NCBI RefSeq assembly: GCF_014195505.1
Contig: NZ_JACIBV010000001.1
Coordinates: forward strand, 8,556,001 to 8,620,000
Length of the DNA: 64,000 nt
Origin: Nonomuraea dietziae
GTDB taxonomy: Bacteria > Actinomycetota > Actinomycetes > Streptosporangiales > Streptosporangiaceae
Reading direction: 5' to 3'
Shown piece by piece: positions 50,100-58,526 of the stretch; the stretch's first letter is position 1; the number at the start of each line of letters is the position of its first letter. The notes beneath the pieces were generated by a model that saw only the letters and a program-made list of their open reading frames with translations, was not told the DNA's origin and ran no database searches. A program made the position numbers and the translations under genes.

Positions 50100-51028
50100 A
50101 CTTGGAGATTCGGCACCTGCGCGTCATCTGCGCCATCGCCGAGTCCGGCAGCCTGACGCGAGCCGCCAAGACGTTGCGGCTGTCCCAGCCCGGCCTCACC
50201 GCGCAGCTCCGCCGCATCGAGACCATGCTCGGCGGCACGTTGTTCGAGCGGGCCCCGCAGGGCGTGCGGCCCACCGCGTTCGGCGAACTTGTGCTTGCCA
50301 GAGCGCGAGCCGTCCTGCCCGCCATCGACGACCTGGTCTTCGGGCTCCGCGCGCCCGCCCCGAACAGGGCGCTGCGGATCGGCACGGTGAACGCGCCGCT
50401 GCTGGCCGGGCTCCTGGCGTGGCTCGACGCCGCCCAGCCCGAAGCTGTGGTCACCACCGTCACCCGCGGAGCGTCGACCCGGCTCGTCGAACTGGTCGAG
50501 GCCGCCCAGCTCGAGCTCGCGGTCGTGGGCGACTGCCCCGGCTTCGAGCTCGCGGCCCGCCCCAGCGTCGTCATGCAGCCGGTGGCCACCGAACCGGTCT
50601 TCGCGATGATGGCCGTCGGCCACACGCTCGCGGAGAAGACCGAGGTCACCCTCGCGGAGCTGGCCGCCGAAGACTGGATCGCGCCACCGCCCGACGACGA
50701 CCGGATCAGGGAGTACTGGGCGACGATCTTCCATGACGCGGGGCTCACCATGCGGGTTCGGCACGAGGTGGAGGGGCCGGTCCTGCTCGACCTCGTGCTC
50801 GCGGGGCGGGGAGTCAGCCTGTGCCAGGCGACCTCCCGCCAGTTGCCCGGTCTTGCGATCAGGCCGATCGCCGGCAACCCCCTCTGGTACCGGCACCTGC
50901 TCGCGTGGCACCGCGACGGACCTTTCACCGCGGAAGCCGCCGAGGTCATCGAGCACGCCCGGCGCGCCTACGACGAGGCGAGCAGGCGCAACGACGCCTA
51001 CCCTGCGTGGCGGTGGCCCCGTTCCTGA
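50096..51028 (+). CDS. LysR-family transcriptional regulator
   Basis: 310 residues. The N-terminal winged helix is 'MDLEIRHLRVICAIAESGSL' and 'TRAAKTLRLSQPGLTAQLRR'. The effector domain has two alpha/beta halves ('NRALRIGTVNAPLLAGLLAW', 'VVGDCPGFELAARPSVVMQP', 'LLDLVLAGRGVSLCQATSRQ'). It very likely controls the divergent oligopeptide operon. The palindrome at 50081 spans its start. Its 3' end overlaps the convergent gene by 31 bp. Confidence 0.87.
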   Translation: MDLEIRHLRVICAIAESGSLTRAAKTLRLSQPGLTAQLRRIETMLGGTLFERAPQGVRPTAFGELVLARARAVLPAIDDLVFGLRAPAPNRALRIGTVNAPLLAGLLAWLDAAQPEAVVTTVTRGASTRLVELVEAAQLELAVVGDCPGFELAARPSVVMQPVATEPVFAMMAVGHTLAEKTEVTLAELAAEDWIAPPPDDDRIREYWATIFHDAGLTMRVRHEVEGPVLLDLVLAGRGVSLCQATSRQLPGLAIRPIAGNPLWYRHLLAWHRDGPFTAEAAEVIEHARRAYDEASRRNDAYPAWRWPRS

Positions 51029-51789
51029 TCAGGTCCTGCGGTGGTTGCGGCTGCGGTCGGCATCTGGATGTCGGGGAAGGCCTGTCCTGTCGACAGCCGT
51101 TCGATGAGGGTTCGTACGGCCTCCTTCCTACCGTTCGTCCCTGCCCAACGACTCACCTGGCAGGCGGCTTCGGCGTACAGCTGAGGATCCGCTGACGCCG
51201 CGCGCAGCCAGTCCTCGAGCATGACAGGCAAGGGCCGTCGGGAGTCGAGCAGGCAGCGGTCGCCGGTCGGGGCGAGGTAGCGGGGGTCGTCGCTCACCAG
51301 GACGGCCAAACCCTCATCGAACCACTGCGGAACTTCGGCGCCACTGAGACGGGCGTGAAGTTCCACGTGGGCCAGTTCGTGCGCGGCGATCACGGGATGG
51401 ACGCCGCGTGGAGACAGCATCACTGACCGGTTGAGCACGGCGATGCCGCGTTCGCCGCCGCCGCCGATCCTGCGGTAGCAGTTGTCGGACAGGCATACGA
51501 GGATGTCCGGAGAGCTTTTCCGCCCGCGGAAGAAGTCACCTACCCGCTTGTTCGCCTGTTCGATGGCCTCAGTCACGTGCCGGCGTTGGGCCGGCACGAG
51601 GCTGGGTTCGGCGTACAGGCCGGGCTGGAGCCGCTCCAGGCCGTAACAGCCGGGGCAGGTGGTGGCCGCGACGGACGGAAAGGCGGTCGCGGTTAGCGCC
51701 ACTGCGGCGGTGAGGAGGACCGCGGTGACCGTGCCCGCGATCCACCAGCCTTTCCGGCGGCGGCTTGTCTCCCGTTGGATCAAGGGCAT
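50998..51789 (-). CDS. Membrane-anchored gluzincin-like metalloprotease
   Basis: 263 residues. One N-terminal membrane helix ('WWIAGTVTAVLLTAAVALTA') follows a basic RRRK. Outside, a Cys pair 'TCPGCYGLERLQPGLY' precedes the domain. The zinc motif is 'IAAHELAHVELHARL' and a second Glu lies in 'VPQWFDEGLAVLVSDD', as in gluzincins (peptidase MA-like). The last 30 residues are Ala/Thr-rich. The natural substrate is unknown. It stands just upstream of the truncated response regulator gene and may be regulated with it. Confidence 0.7.
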   Translation of the reverse strand: MPLIQRETSRRRKGWWIAGTVTAVLLTAAVALTATAFPSVAATTCPGCYGLERLQPGLYAEPSLVPAQRRHVTEAIEQANKRVGDFFRGRKSSPDILVCLSDNCYRRIGGGGERGIAVLNRSVMLSPRGVHPVIAAHELAHVELHARLSGAEVPQWFDEGLAVLVSDDPRYLAPTGDRCLLDSRRPLPVMLEDWLRAASADPQLYAEAACQVSRWAGTNGRKEAVRTLIERLSTGQAFPDIQMPTAAATTAGPDQERGHRHAG

Positions 51790-51806
51790 GTGAACCTCCT
51801 TGAAGG

Positions 51807-52346
51807 TCAGGTGTCTGAGTAGCGCGGGGCTAGGCCGTGCTCGTAGGCATAGATCACGGCATGCACCCGCGTGGGCAGTCCGAGTTTCCGAAGGAGATTC
51901 GCGACGTGTGTCTTGACCGTGCCTTCCTCGATGGTCAGCGCTTCGGCTATGTCCGCGTTGCTCAGCCCGCGAGCCAAGTGACGGAGCACCTCGAGCTCAC
52001 GAGTAGTGAGCCGCTGTTGCGCGCTGGTGGCGGACGCGGGCGACAGTCTTGCGAAGCGGTGGATCAGCCGGGTGGTGACCTGAGGGTCCACCAGCCCGTG
52101 TCCGCGGTGCAGCGCTCGCACCGCCTCCAGGAGCAGTTCGGGGTCGCTGTCTTTGAGCAGGAACCCCGAGGCCCCCGCCTGGAGTGCGCCAAAGAGGTAC
52201 TCATCGGTGTCGAACGTCGTCAGCGCGAGCATCCTCGGCGGAGCTTCCACGTCGGCCAGCTGCCGGATCGCGGAGATCCCGTCGACGTACGGCATCCGCA
52301 GGTCCAGCACCACCACGTCGGGGCGTCGCCACAGCACCTGGTGCAC
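51807..52346 (-). CDS. NarL-type response regulator lacking the N-terminal third of its receiver
   Basis: 179 residues. The receiver begins only at 'MHQVLWRRPDVVVLDLRMPY', keeping the phospho-acceptor Asp and 'ALTTFDTDEYLFGALQAGAS' with 'GFLLKD'. The first strand and the acidic pair, about 45 residues, are missing. The LuxR-type helix-turn-helix is intact: 'LTTRELEVLRHLARGLSNAD' and 'EALTIEEGTVKTHVANLLRK'. DNA upstream reads as the start of a sensor kinase in another frame, so a deletion has removed the kinase and the receiver's front. The protein may bind DNA without phosphorylation, or be dead. Confidence 0.75.
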   Translation of the reverse strand: MHQVLWRRPDVVVLDLRMPYVDGISAIRQLADVEAPPRMLALTTFDTDEYLFGALQAGASGFLLKDSDPELLLEAVRALHRGHGLVDPQVTTRLIHRFARLSPASATSAQQRLTTRELEVLRHLARGLSNADIAEALTIEEGTVKTHVANLLRKLGLPTRVHAVIYAYEHGLAPRYSDT

Positions 52347-52354
52347 GGCCTCGG

Positions 52355-52483
52355 CTCCGCGGCGGCGAGGCCGGCGCCCGCCAGGAGGGGGAGCCCGGGC
52401 TGCGGCGGCTTGCCGTCGAGCATGGCGAATACGGTGAGCGTGGCCGTGGCCGCGAGCACGAGTAGGCCCTCTCTTGCGTACAC
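52355..52483 (-). pseudogene. N-terminal stub of a sensor histidine kinase
   Basis: From GTG 52483 the minus strand reads 'VYAREGLLVLAATATLTVFA' and 'MLDGKPPQPGLPLLAGAGLA', which is a membrane segment and loop typical of the N-terminus of actinomycete sensor kinases. It then runs into the truncated response regulator in a different frame. It lies 11 bp after the stop of the upstream S33 peptidase. Confidence 0.55.
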
Positions 52484-52493
52484 AGCGGCAACG

Positions 52494-53879
52494 CTACTTC
52501 GCCGGTCCGCAGGCGGCGCCGCGCGGCGGCATCTGGCCTGTGGCCAGGTAGCGGTGCACACGCTCGCGTACGCACGGGTGGCCGGAGAGGTACAGCGCAT
52601 GCCCGCCGACGGCCGGCAGGAAGCGGGCCCCGTTAAGCTGGGCGGCCAGCCGGCGGCCGTCCGCGGTGGGGGTGTTGTCGTCGTACTCGCCGCCCGCGAT
52701 GAGCACGGGCGGCAGGCCAGGCGCCTTGATGGGGTGAGGCGCGTACGTCCTGGTCGGTGGGAGGCCGGCGCAGTGGTTGGCCATCAGCCACACGGCCCGC
52801 CACCCGATGTGGGGCGTATCGCGACGCAGGACGTCCTCCAGCTTCTTAGCCTTTCCGTAGCCGGGATAAGGCAGATCCGCGCAAAGGATGACGCGCGACA
52901 GGTCGGGGTCCGGAGCCCCTTCCACCTTGGCGAAGAACGAGGCGTCACCGGCCTGCGCCCGCGCGAGCCCGGCGGCCAGACGCTCCCAGGTGGCCTCGTA
53001 AGTGAAGCCGGCGCGGGAGGCGATCTGAGTGTCGCTGACGCCTACGCCGGGACCAGCTTCGGGGGCGGGGATGGGCTCGCGGCGGGCCTTGGCCATCACC
53101 TCGTCCCAGACGGCCACCGGATCCTTGTCGTGCAGCGCGCAGGCGGCGGTGCTCTGACACCAGGCGGCGAAGCGCTTGAAGTTGGCCTCCAGTGCCTTGG
53201 CCCGTGGCTGGAGCCAGGTGCGTAGGTCGGGGGTGGTGTGGTCGAAGACGCTGTCGAGGTACATCCGGCCGACCTTGCGGGGGAACAACTCGGCGTAGGC
53301 CTGCCCGAGTACGGTGCCGTGCGAGTTGCCCAGGTAGGTCAACTTGGCCTGTCCCAGGGCCCTTCTCATCGCCTCCATGTCGTGCGCGATCTGCCAGGAG
53401 TTGAGGCTTCCCGACAGCGGCCCGGCCTCATTGGCGCATGCTTGCCCGAAAGCACGGTTCTTCGCAGCGTACGCGTCGTATGCGTCCTTGTTCGGAAACA
53501 CCCACTCGGTGGCGAACGGTGCAGGGATAGGGCAGTTGATCACGCTGGACTTGCCGAACCCTCGCGGGTCGAAAATCACCACATCGAACCATTTGGTCAG
53601 ATCCGCGAAGGACTCCTTCGCCTGACGGAGAAGCGCGATCTGCTCGCCAGGCCCACCGGTGTTGACCAGCAGCACGCCCTTCTTGACGGCCTGATTCTGG
53701 GCGGGCAGCTTGGCGAGACCGATCGTGACTTTCTGCCCTGATCGGCGGGACCAGTCGGCCGGCACCTGGATCTGTGCGCACTGCAGACCGTCTCCGCAGT
53801 CCTGCCATGACAGCGGCGTGGTCGTGACCGGGGCGACGGCGGTGACCGCGCCGATGACGAGTGAGGCAACGATGTTCAT
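52494..53879 (-). CDS. Secreted tripeptidyl-aminopeptidase-like S33 hydrolase
   Basis: 461 residues. Signal peptide 'MNIVASLVIGAVTAVAPVTT'. The S33 plan has 'VLLVNTGGPGEQIALLRQ', 'FDVVIFDPRGFGKSSVINCP', the nucleophile Ser in 'LTYLGNSHGTVLGQAYAELF', the Asp in 'IAGGEYDDNTPTADGRRLAA' and the His in 'AVGGHALYLSGHPCVRERV'. The C-terminal TAP-like domain is complete. These enzymes remove tripeptides from extracellular proteins. Seven or more Cys suggest disulfides. Confidence 0.87.
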   Translation of the reverse strand: MNIVASLVIGAVTAVAPVTTTPLSWQDCGDGLQCAQIQVPADWSRRSGQKVTIGLAKLPAQNQAVKKGVLLVNTGGPGEQIALLRQAKESFADLTKWFDVVIFDPRGFGKSSVINCPIPAPFATEWVFPNKDAYDAYAAKNRAFGQACANEAGPLSGSLNSWQIAHDMEAMRRALGQAKLTYLGNSHGTVLGQAYAELFPRKVGRMYLDSVFDHTTPDLRTWLQPRAKALEANFKRFAAWCQSTAACALHDKDPVAVWDEVMAKARREPIPAPEAGPGVGVSDTQIASRAGFTYEATWERLAAGLARAQAGDASFFAKVEGAPDPDLSRVILCADLPYPGYGKAKKLEDVLRRDTPHIGWRAVWLMANHCAGLPPTRTYAPHPIKAPGLPPVLIAGGEYDDNTPTADGRRLAAQLNGARFLPAVGGHALYLSGHPCVRERVHRYLATGQMPPRGAACGPAK

Positions 53880-54070
53880 GCCGGAAGGATGGACGTGGCC
53901 GTCCCGTCCACGCGTCCCCCTTTCTGCATATCTTTTGCCGGGGAGCGACAGGGGGTGTCAGAAGCTGTCTTTGATCCTCGTAAGGATCTTGGATCACGCT
54001 CGGAGCAAGCCCGAAGACATCACCTCCGTCGCGAGAAGGGCCGATGGAGGCACCGAGGACAAGTCGACCG

Positions 54071-54862
54071 TCAGCGCGTCAGCGCGGTGCCCAGCAGGCG
54101 GATCACCTCGGCCTCGTAGGGGTTGACGTCGTCGTTGGATGGCGCGTGTTCGGTGATGGCTGCCCCGATGATGTCGTCCACGTGGGAGATGAGGTCGATC
54201 AGTCGCTGCGGCTGCACGCCGTTCGGCTCCGGATAGCAGGTCGCGCCAAAGGCGGTGGGCTCCAGGACGTCGAGGTCGATGTGGACGTACACGGGGCCGC
54301 GCAGACCGTCGAGTGCGCGCTCCAGGTCGTCGACGCCATACCTGCGCAGGCCGGTCTTCGTGAGGTACTCGTGCTCGGACGCGTCACCCGCTCGCTCACC
54401 AGTGATGATCACCTGATGTGGTGCCAGTGGATGCTCCAGGGTGAGGCCGGTCGGCCCGTCTCCGAGCAGGGCGCGCACCACCATCCCGTGGAAGGCGCCC
54501 GATGGCAACGTCTGCGGGCTGTAGACGTCCGGGTGGGCATCGATCCACAGCACCGTCAAGGCGTCCCCATAGCGGGTATGGGCAGCGGCGATCGGCGGGA
54601 TGTCGACCGCGCAATCGCCGCCGATAGTGATCACCCGGTCGTCGATGCCGACCAGTGCCCTCTGCGTCAGCCGCTGGTTCTCCACGAGCACGTCGTACGC
54701 GCGGACCCCGGCGGCCTTGTCCCCGCCCGTTTCGAGCACCGGCACGGTCACCACCGTGTCGGCCGGAACGAGCTCGGCGGCGCGGCGAGCGCCGGCCATC
54801 AGCTGCGGCGCCTTGCTCGACGCCGATCCTTGCCATTGGGGTACGCAGAGTACAGCCGTCAT
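54071..54862 (-). CDS. Arginase/agmatinase-family ureohydrolase
   Basis: 263 residues. The three metal motifs are 'VITIGGDCAVDIPPIAAA' (Cys where many members have His), 'VLWIDAHPDVYSP' and 'VYVHIDLDVLEPTAFG' (Glu in place of the last Asp). 'GAFHGMVVRALLG' is the usual substrate-loop region. The binuclear Mn site would be altered by the Cys, but GGDC forms occur in related actinobacterial proteins. The substrate is open (arginine, agmatine, formiminoglutamate or a guanidino compound). Confidence 0.8.
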   Translation of the reverse strand: MTAVLCVPQWQGSASSKAPQLMAGARRAAELVPADTVVTVPVLETGGDKAAGVRAYDVLVENQRLTQRALVGIDDRVITIGGDCAVDIPPIAAAHTRYGDALTVLWIDAHPDVYSPQTLPSGAFHGMVVRALLGDGPTGLTLEHPLAPHQVIITGERAGDASEHEYLTKTGLRRYGVDDLERALDGLRGPVYVHIDLDVLEPTAFGATCYPEPNGVQPQRLIDLISHVDDIIGAAITEHAPSNDDVNPYEAEVIRLLGTALTR

Positions 54863-55705
54863 GCGGCGACACTACGAGATGCAGGAATACAGGGTCTAGA
54901 TCGATCTCCTGCTCCATCACGATGGCAGGAATCCATCCAGAACCGAGGGGGTCGGCGCCGGTCCCGACGACGGACACATAAGCGTTGTAGCGGTCGGGGT
55001 TGCCGCCTCGCGCGCGTCGATCTTGCCGAGCAGCCAGGTGCCCGGGTCCTGGCCACGCATGCGCCGCGCCAGTTGGGGGTGGAGGTGTCGGTCAGGCGTC
55101 TGGTCATCACGTCGCTCATCGGCCCGGTACACGCGCCATTCGGAACTGGTGGGGCGATGCCCGTAGTCGCGCCCGCGACATCCTCATGCGCCGAGGAGGC
55201 CAGCGCCACCACCGGCGATGACCAGGCCGACCACATCCACGGCCAGTCCGCGCTTGCGGTCGGGCACCTTCTTGCCCGCGTCCCTGCCAGTCGTGCCGGC
55301 GGGAACCCCGGCCGCCGCACGCAGCTCTGTGTGTCCGGCACGGCTGGTTGCGGCCGCACATGGGAGTACGGGCGCCAGTTCGCGCCATGCGCCGAGCTCG
55401 CCACCCACCGCGTGATCGACTCAGAGGCGAGCGCCTGACGTGCGCCGGGCATGCCGTCGACGCCCGCAACCGCGGTGCCCGCATGGGCCGGTCACGCCCT
55501 GACTTACTCCTCTGACGCCCCATCCGGCACGTGTAGCCATGTGAACCCCATCGATCTCGGTCAGACGGGCCACGGGTAGGTCGGAGTTCTCGAACGGGGG
55601 AGTCGAATAGGTACCCAAATGGGGGTTTTTCCCGCTCCCCTCGCGCCATGCCTGCGCGCATGCTGACGTTGAGGTCATAGTCCAGCCGATAGACGAGGAT
55701 CGAGA
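54863..55705. other. Gene-free region with transposase remnant
   Basis: 843 bp. 54990-55445 contains the IS5-like remnant listed separately. The rest, especially 55450-55700, has no recognised gene; it carries the upstream region of the ATPase gene at 55706. Confidence 0.5.
54990..55445 (-). pseudogene. Degenerate IS5-family transposase remnant
   Basis: On the minus strand one frame reads 'RAAAGVPAGTTGRDAGKKVP' then 'DRKRGLAVDVVGLVIA', the conserved core of IS5-type DDE transposases around the second catalytic strand ('GRKR.LAVDVLGLV'). A neighbouring frame continues 'ALASSAHEDVAGATTG', matching the next block (usually 'ASAHDNAAG'). Frames and stops break the gene, and no intact ends or target duplication were seen. 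Confidence 0.6.
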
Positions 55706-56224
55706 ATGGCATCCCAGTTCTCAGCACCGGCGATCACGCCCGCCTGCGGACGCCGGCAGTCCCAGGCGGACGGCCTCGGCCGGCTCATCCGAGACGGCCT
55801 CGCCGCCGTCGCCCGCGCCCTCGCCTGGCGCGCGTCAGCGGGCGGTCGCGCCCATACGGCTTCGTGGAGACTGGCGCCGGAGCTGGTCTCGGTGCCCAGG
55901 AGCCGGCGCCTGACCCGCGCCAGGGTGGCGCGTTGGGGACTGCGCGACCAGACCGCCGAGCTACTGGTCAGCGAGCTCGTAGCCAACGCGGTGCGTCACG
56001 GGAGAGGCCCGGTCCTGCTCACTCTTTCTGCCCAGGACGGCCTGCTGCGCTGCGAGGTCGAGGACGCCGGAGACACGTTGCCCGAGATGCGCCCGGCTCT
56101 CGAGGGCGATGAGAACGGGCGCGGGCTCTTCCTGCTGGACCTGCTGTCTTGCTGCTGGGGCGCCAACCGCACGCCCGCGGGCAAGGTCGTCTGGTTCGAA
56201 CTATCGGTCATGGAGCCCGCATGA
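55706..56224 (+). CDS. Single-domain GHKL ATPase (anti-sigma/regulatory kinase type)
   Basis: 172 residues. A basic 50-residue N-terminus precedes a HATPase domain: 'APELVSVPRSRRLTRARVAR', N-box 'TAELLVSELVANAVRHGRG', G1 'LLRCEVEDAGDTLPEMRP' and G2-like 'NGRGLFLLDLLSCCWG'. It ends 'GKVVWFELSVMEPA'. Such lone ATPases are abundant in actinomycetes and may regulate an unknown sigma factor. A 29-codon frame overlaps its stop by 4 bp. Confidence 0.82.
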   Translation: MASQFSAPAITPACGRRQSQADGLGRLIRDGLAAVARALAWRASAGGRAHTASWRLAPELVSVPRSRRLTRARVARWGLRDQTAELLVSELVANAVRHGRGPVLLTLSAQDGLLRCEVEDAGDTLPEMRPALEGDENGRGLFLLDLLSCCWGANRTPAGKVVWFELSVMEPA

Positions 56225-56310
56225 TGCGCAGGACCCAGGTGCGCAAACCCCACAACCCGGACGCCGCCTCTGATCTGCGGATGCCGTCAGGACAGCCGCT
56301 GCCGTACTGA
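56221..56310 (+). CDS. Possible 29-residue peptide coupled to the ATPase gene
   Basis: ATG 56221 overlaps the ATPase stop (ATGA). 29 codons read 'MMRRTQVRKPHNPDAASDLR' and 'MPSGQPLPY'. Codons are G/C-ending. It is basic and without a membrane helix. The 4-bp overlap is the main evidence; the function is unknown. Confidence 0.35.
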   Translation: MMRRTQVRKPHNPDAASDLRMPSGQPLPY

Positions 56311-56458
56311 CATCCTCGTCATCTTCCTCCTGCCCACTTGGCAAGAGTGGGCAACGGATTCCCCGTTAAGGGCTGGACGGGGTCGCTGCAGTGGATCTCG
56401 TCCAGCTCCGGCCACGATGCCGCCCGCCGCCCGCCGCTCGCGTCCCGTCGCTTCGCAG

Positions 56459-57130
56459 TCACGTCCGGCAGTTCGTGCGGCACTCGGTGGGGTTGACTCC
56501 GTGGAAGCGCTTGAAGGCCGTGCTGAATCCGAACGCGTCGGCGTACCCGACCTGGTGGGCGACCGCGGCGACGGTCGAGGTCGACTCGGCCAGCAGATCG
56601 GCGGCCAACGTCATCCGCCAGTCCTTCAGATACGTCAGCGGCGGCGTGCCGACCACCTTGACGAACCGTTCGGCGAGCGTGGTCCGCGACACGCCCGCCG
56701 TGTCGGCCAGCGCGGCCAGCGTCCACGGCCTGCCGGGCGCCGCGTGCATCGCACGCAGCACCGGGCCCAGCGTCTCGTCGTGCCATCCGACGGGGGCTGC
56801 GGGCTGCTGGTCGAACCAGGCACGCAGCGTGCACACCAGCAGCCAATCGAGCAGCCGGTCCAGCACGACCTGCTGACCGGACGCGCACGAGGCGGATTGC
56901 GACGCCAGGAAGTCTCGCATCGCCGTGCAGTCGTCGCCGTCCGGCAGCACCAGCATCGGCGGCAGTATGTCCAGCAGCCGGTGTGCCACGGCCCCGCGCA
57001 CGTTGTACGCCGCGACGAGTAGGACAGTGTGTTCGTGCGAGTGGGCGGTGAACGGTCCGCGCACGATCACCGTCTCACCGACGCGCACGCATCGAAGAAC
57101 GATAGATCGTCTAGCCGGACTGTCACCCAC
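56459..57130 (-). CDS. AraC-family regulator, N-terminally shortened
   Basis: 223 residues. The C-terminal AraC helix-turn-helix pair is intact: 'WTLAALADTAGVSRTTLAER', 'GTPPLTYLKDWRMTLAADLL' and 'AAVAHQVGYADAFGFSTAFK'. The upstream part begins inside the cupin_6 sensor domain ('HEHTVLLVAAYNVRGAVAHR', 'LLDILPPMLVLPDG') and lacks roughly its first 100 residues. No ribosome site supports the first ATG. The break lies next to an integrase remnant, so the two truncations may share a cause. It may be a pseudogene. Confidence 0.72.
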   Translation of the reverse strand: MGDSPARRSIVLRCVRVGETVIVRGPFTAHSHEHTVLLVAAYNVRGAVAHRLLDILPPMLVLPDGDDCTAMRDFLASQSASCASGQQVVLDRLLDWLLVCTLRAWFDQQPAAPVGWHDETLGPVLRAMHAAPGRPWTLAALADTAGVSRTTLAERFVKVVGTPPLTYLKDWRMTLAADLLAESTSTVAAVAHQVGYADAFGFSTAFKRFHGVNPTECRTNCRT

Positions 57131-57214
57131 CTCCCCGGGCCGGATCTGTCACGGAGGTCCTGAGGCCTGACGAAGAGCTTCGGAGTCTGGTCTCGTGACC
57201 CATGTGACAGACCG

Positions 57215-57517
57215 TTGCGCAACGTCTTCTGCCGTCAGGACGGCACCCCGCTCGACCGGTGGCAGGTGCGCCGGGAGTTCCAGAAGATCGCTATGTTGGC
57301 GGAACTCGGTGAGGACTGGAGTCCCCGCGAGCTGCGCCACAGCTTCGTGTCCATCCTGAGCGCGCATGATGTTCCCGTGGAGGACATCAGCGATCTCGTC
57401 GGGCACGTCAGTACGCACGTGACGGAGACGGTCTACCGGCACGAGATCCGGCCCGCGCTCACCAAGGGCGTACAGGCCATGGACAAGATCCTGAAGAGGC
57501 GGAGCCGGTCCGTGTGA
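57215..57517 (+). pseudogene. C-terminal fragment of a tyrosine integrase
   Basis: 100 codons, homologous to the end of the intact integrase at 60542-61687: 'DGTPLDRWQVRREFQKIA', 'PRELRHSFVSILSAHDVPVE', 'LVGHVSTHVTETVYRHEIRP'. The catalytic HxxR-type Arg/His, His and Tyr are present; the first Arg and the whole N-terminal part are gone. It sits just before an att copy, exactly as the intact integrase sits before the tRNA gene. Confidence 0.8.
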
Positions 57518-57554
57518 CCGGGTGGCTCCCCGTTTGGCTCCCGAAGATCGAAAA

Positions 57555-57583
57555 AGGGGCTCCGGAGAATCTCCGAAACCCCT
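57555..57583 (+). terminator. Hairpin after the integrase fragment
   Basis: AGGGG and ACCCCT enclose an inner CGGAG/CTCCG stem with an AAT loop. It lies 38 bp after the integrase-fragment stop and probably ends its transcript. The A-run before it would serve the opposite strand. Confidence 0.5.
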
Positions 57584-57585
57584 GC

Positions 57586-57645
57586 CGACCAGCGATAATC
57601 TGGTCGGGACGACAGGTTTTGAACCTGCGACCCCTTGACCCCCAG
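57586..57645. other. Attachment site copy at the left end of the element
   Basis: 60 bp that match 61748-61807 at about 57 positions. It includes the 3' half of tRNA-Pro (from the anticodon-loop side to the CCA end) and the flanking inverted sequence GACCAG/CTGGTC. After CCCCCAG the copies diverge, so this is a partial tRNA and not a gene. Confidence 0.85.
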
Positions 57646-58289
57646 GCAATGCAGGCGGGGGCGGAATCATGGGCTCCACCTGCTCCCACCTGCGCCTACG
57701 GTCCCGAGTGATCCACTGTCGTCCGTTACCGTCTGAGGCGGTTGTCACTCAGTTCGTCACTCAGAAGTCCACGCACGGCGGGCTTGTCAAAGTCTTTCTC
57801 TGATCGCTCAGCATCGTCCACCTACCACAGATTCTTCTCGAAGGTGTACACGGACCAGCCGTTCCCCGACCGGACCACACCCTGCTCGGCATAGTCGTCC
57901 ACGTCCTACCCGTCCCCGTCCTGCCCCTCCGGGACGCACTGCATCGCAGCCCCGGGAGTCTACGTGTGTTCTTTCGCCCCTTGCGCGTCCCGCTCTGAAG
58001 ACCTCTGGGCCGAACCTCGTACATAGACCCGCTCGATACGCCACGGGGCCTCCTCGACACTCGGTGAGGCCCGTGGCCATGATCAGGAGGTCTTCTGATG
58101 GTCCCGCTCGCGGTGACACTTTGGGTGTTATGTTGGTTCTACGGCGATACCGGTCGGCGGTCTGTGCTGAACTTCCCGGCCAAGGCACTCAGCGGGCAGG
58201 CAAAGATCCGGTTGGCAGGCAACGCATTTGCAGGTAGCAGCTCGCACGCCGTTAAGAACTAGGCCGGGTGGTTCGCGATTGGGAATGCG
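57646..58289. other. Gene-free left part of the element
   Basis: 644 bp without a recognisable gene. Frames here are short and broken. The stretch near 58110-58140 (GTGACACTTTGGGTGTTATGTTGG) is A/T-richer than its surroundings and may hold a promoter for the cargo genes at 58290. Confidence 0.35.
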
Positions 58290-58526
58290 ATGCTCCCTCA
58301 CATGCCTCTCCAGGCCCTAGCCAACGCTGGAACCTCGACGCCACGAGTTATTGCCGTGGTGCTTGCCCACGTTCCATTGCTGCTCGTAACGCTCGTGCTC
58401 ACACCCATGCTCCTGATCTACGCATTTATTCCTTCGCAGAGACGCGCCCTGCTCTGCTGGGTACAGCAGCTCCGCAGGTGGAGTTCCGACATCCTGAATC
58501 GCTGCCTGAGCGAAACAAGATCATGA
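58290..58526 (+). CDS. Small membrane protein of the element
   Basis: 78 residues from ATG 58290 (74 from ATG 58302). One long hydrophobic segment 'VIAVVLAHVPLLLVTLVLTP' continues with 'MLLIYAF', then a basic, Trp-containing tail ('RRALLCWVQQLRRWSSDILN'). The stop overlaps the next start (ATGA at 58523-58526), so both proteins are probably made together. The family is unknown; its shape resembles small Spd-type plasmid-spread proteins, but sequence similarity was not recognised. Confidence 0.55.
   Translation: MLPHMPLQALANAGTSTPRVIAVVLAHVPLLLVTLVLTPMLLIYAFIPSQRRALLCWVQQLRRWSSDILNRCLSETRS

Noticed and set aside
54071..54862. Arginase-family metal-site change (GGDC) as evidence of a dead enzyme
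   Set aside because: GGDC versions occur in related actinobacterial proteins and the other metal motifs are kept, so inactivity cannot be concluded.
57597..57670. A second tRNA-Pro gene
   Set aside because: Only the 3' half matches; the D arm and 5' acceptor strand are missing, so it is an att copy.
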